In this document: one piece after another, positions 63,059 through 64,000 of the stretch
How the letters are laid out: every line of letters begins with the position of its first letter
Numbering within the stretch: position 1 is the stretch's first letter
NCBI GenBank assembly: GCA_012839565.1
Contig: DUMZ01000007.1
Coordinates: forward strand, 46,939-110,938
DNA: 64,000 nt
Direction of reading: 5' to 3'
Source: Anaerolineaceae bacterium
GTDB taxonomy: Bacteria > Chloroflexota > Anaerolineae > Anaerolineales > Anaerolineaceae
The notes under the pieces: model-generated
Databases searched by the model: none
Told to the model about the DNA's origin: nothing
Seen by the model: the letters and a program-made list of their open reading frames with translations, nothing else
Position numbers and translations under genes: made by a program

Positions 63059-63628
63059 ATGACACAGTTTGTCGAAATTCCCGATACCAGCCTGGTTCTG
63101 GTGGCAATAATCCCCAACAAACGCGATCTCGACATCGCGCGCATGCTGGGCTGGTATCGTATCCCTCTTAAATCAGCACCCAAAATCATCTCTGTTGATT
63201 ACATCGCCTTTTATCAAACCGCCGCTTTCAACGAACGCGAACGCTGGCAAATCCGTTGGATGGCACCTATTCAGGGGCACGAACTTACCACACGACTGGA
63301 TTTGTTCCGTGATGAAGCCGACCACCCCCGCGCCAACGAAGAATACTTCAAATTACAGCTTGGCCCACTCATTGAACTGCCCCGACCCATTCAAGCTGGC
63401 GACTGGAAGCGCGTGACATTCTTCTATACCACCGGGGAACGCTGTAAACGCGCCGAAAAACTGAATGATTTACCCGTCCACGATGAAGAACGCCAAATCT
63501 TATGGCGTTCTCTGCGCGAACGTGCCCTGCGCGGACACGAATATAACGCCCAGGAACTGCCAGAATTCGCCATTGACCCTGCCATTCTGGCCTTTTTAAG
63601 TGGTTTTCAAGGTACAAATTTAAGTTAG
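63059..63628 (+). CDS. Hypothetical protein, 189 aa
   Basis: Not recognised. A soluble protein without TM or signal peptide, with distinctive stretches LVAIIPNKRDLDIARMLGWY, KIISVDYIAFYQTAAF and FFYTTGERCKRAEKLNDL and several basic residues. Its first part resembles a short restriction-endonuclease-like or nucleic-acid-associated protein only vaguely, so no function is given. It lies 42 nt after the GT2 gene and 12 nt before the edge gene. Confidence 0.65.
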   Translation: MTQFVEIPDTSLVLVAIIPNKRDLDIARMLGWYRIPLKSAPKIISVDYIAFYQTAAFNERERWQIRWMAPIQGHELTTRLDLFRDEADHPRANEEYFKLQLGPLIELPRPIQAGDWKRVTFFYTTGERCKRAEKLNDLPVHDEERQILWRSLRERALRGHEYNAQELPEFAIDPAILAFLSGFQGTNLS

Positions 63629-63640
63629 AATTAAGCCAAC

Positions 63641-64000
63641 ATGGCATTTTTCATCGTTCTGGGATTACTGGTCATCGCGTCCTTTCTTATCGTTGTACTC
63701 CAACGCGGCAAAAGTAAGGTCGGTTTAGCTTGGTTTATAGCCTTGGTCGCATCGGCTGCGGCATGGTTTGTACTTTTTCTGTTAAGGCTCTTTTTACCAC
63801 TCAACCTGGAACTTTTAAGCTGGGTTCCCACCGAACTGTTCCAAGGCACGCTCGCGCTTAGCCTGGATTATTTCAGCTGGCCCTACGCCATTGCCATTAT
63901 GACCCTTTGCGTAGCCAGTATTTTTACCGAAACAACAGTTGCTTCAAAAAAAGACTCCAGCCCACGCTGGGTGGCATCACTCACGCTCACCGCGCTCACC
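63641..64000 (+). CDS. Start of a membrane protein, possibly a NuoL/M- or Mrp-type proton transporter subunit (truncated by window)
   Basis: An open frame of 120 codons runs off the right edge without a stop. It contains about three TM segments (2-20, 27-50 and 72-95), with GLAWFIALVASAAAWFVLF and LALSLDYFSWPYAIAIMTL. The latter resembles the LDxLSxPF strand near the N-terminus of complex-I antiporter-like subunits. That identification is tentative because the conserved Lys/Glu-bearing helices lie beyond the window. A TAGAAT box lies 9 nt before the ATG. Confidence 0.5.
   Translation, partial: MAFFIVLGLLVIASFLIVVLQRGKSKVGLAWFIALVASAAAWFVLFLLRLFLPLNLELLSWVPTELFQGTLALSLDYFSWPYAIAIMTLCVASIFTETTVASKKDSSPRWVASLTLTALT

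Overview
The window looks like a chromosomal segment of an Anaerolineae-type member of the Chloroflexota. The inference rests on the housekeeping genes (rho, ftsK, rpsA with an acidic tail, mfd, rsmA, rsmG, miaB), on envelope-type proteins rich in M23 and LysM domains, on an MscL with a C-terminal zinc ribbon, and on a recurrent promoter style in which a TATAAT-like box ends 6-7 nt before the start codon. No rRNA or other taxonomic marker is present, so the assignment is by gene style only.

Left host region (1-24.6 kb): the end of an immune-inhibitor-A-like protease, a STAS protein, miaB, a minus-strand cluster (MBL-fold protein, asparaginase, endonuclease III), two M23 endopeptidases, rho, a three-repeat secreted protein, two tRNA-Arg genes, a membrane-anchored serine hydrolase, ftsK, a glycan cluster (GtrA, GT2, SDR epimerase, DegT aminotransferase), rpsA, an M19 dipeptidase, an active/inactive M16 peptidase pair and acpS.

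Island (about 24.63-42.9 kb): gene style changes abruptly. The DNA is visibly more AT-rich, ribosome binding sites are of AGGAG type, the leaderless promoter pattern is absent and the proteins look Bacillota-like. The first part (ftsH, tetR, two flavodoxin-fold proteins, a membrane alpha/beta hydrolase) is bracketed by the intact acpS 3' end and a decayed second copy of that 3' end at 29.63-29.70 kb. The rest carries HIT, NUDIX, hydrolase, MBL, EFR1-type ferredoxin, TraX and pyrophosphatase-like genes. It also carries two separate modules that each combine a LytTR regulator, a small DUF3021-type membrane protein and an ABC-2 exporter. A broken P1-family peptidase end lies inside it. No integrase or transposase was found, so the island looks like an old, composite insertion.

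Right host region (42.9-64 kb): a coupled minus-strand set (phosphodiesterase, nucleoside phosphorylase, orphan DNA methyltransferase), an AAA/DUF4143 ATPase preceded by three motif copies spaced exactly 39 bp, mscL, a large membrane protein, pth-mfd, a G5/3D-domain cell-wall protein, rsmA, rsmG-udk, folD with a ten-codon leader ORF, carbamate kinase, the two-subunit L-serine dehydratase, a GT2 glycosyltransferase and, at the edge, the start of a membrane protein that may be a complex-I-like or antiporter subunit.
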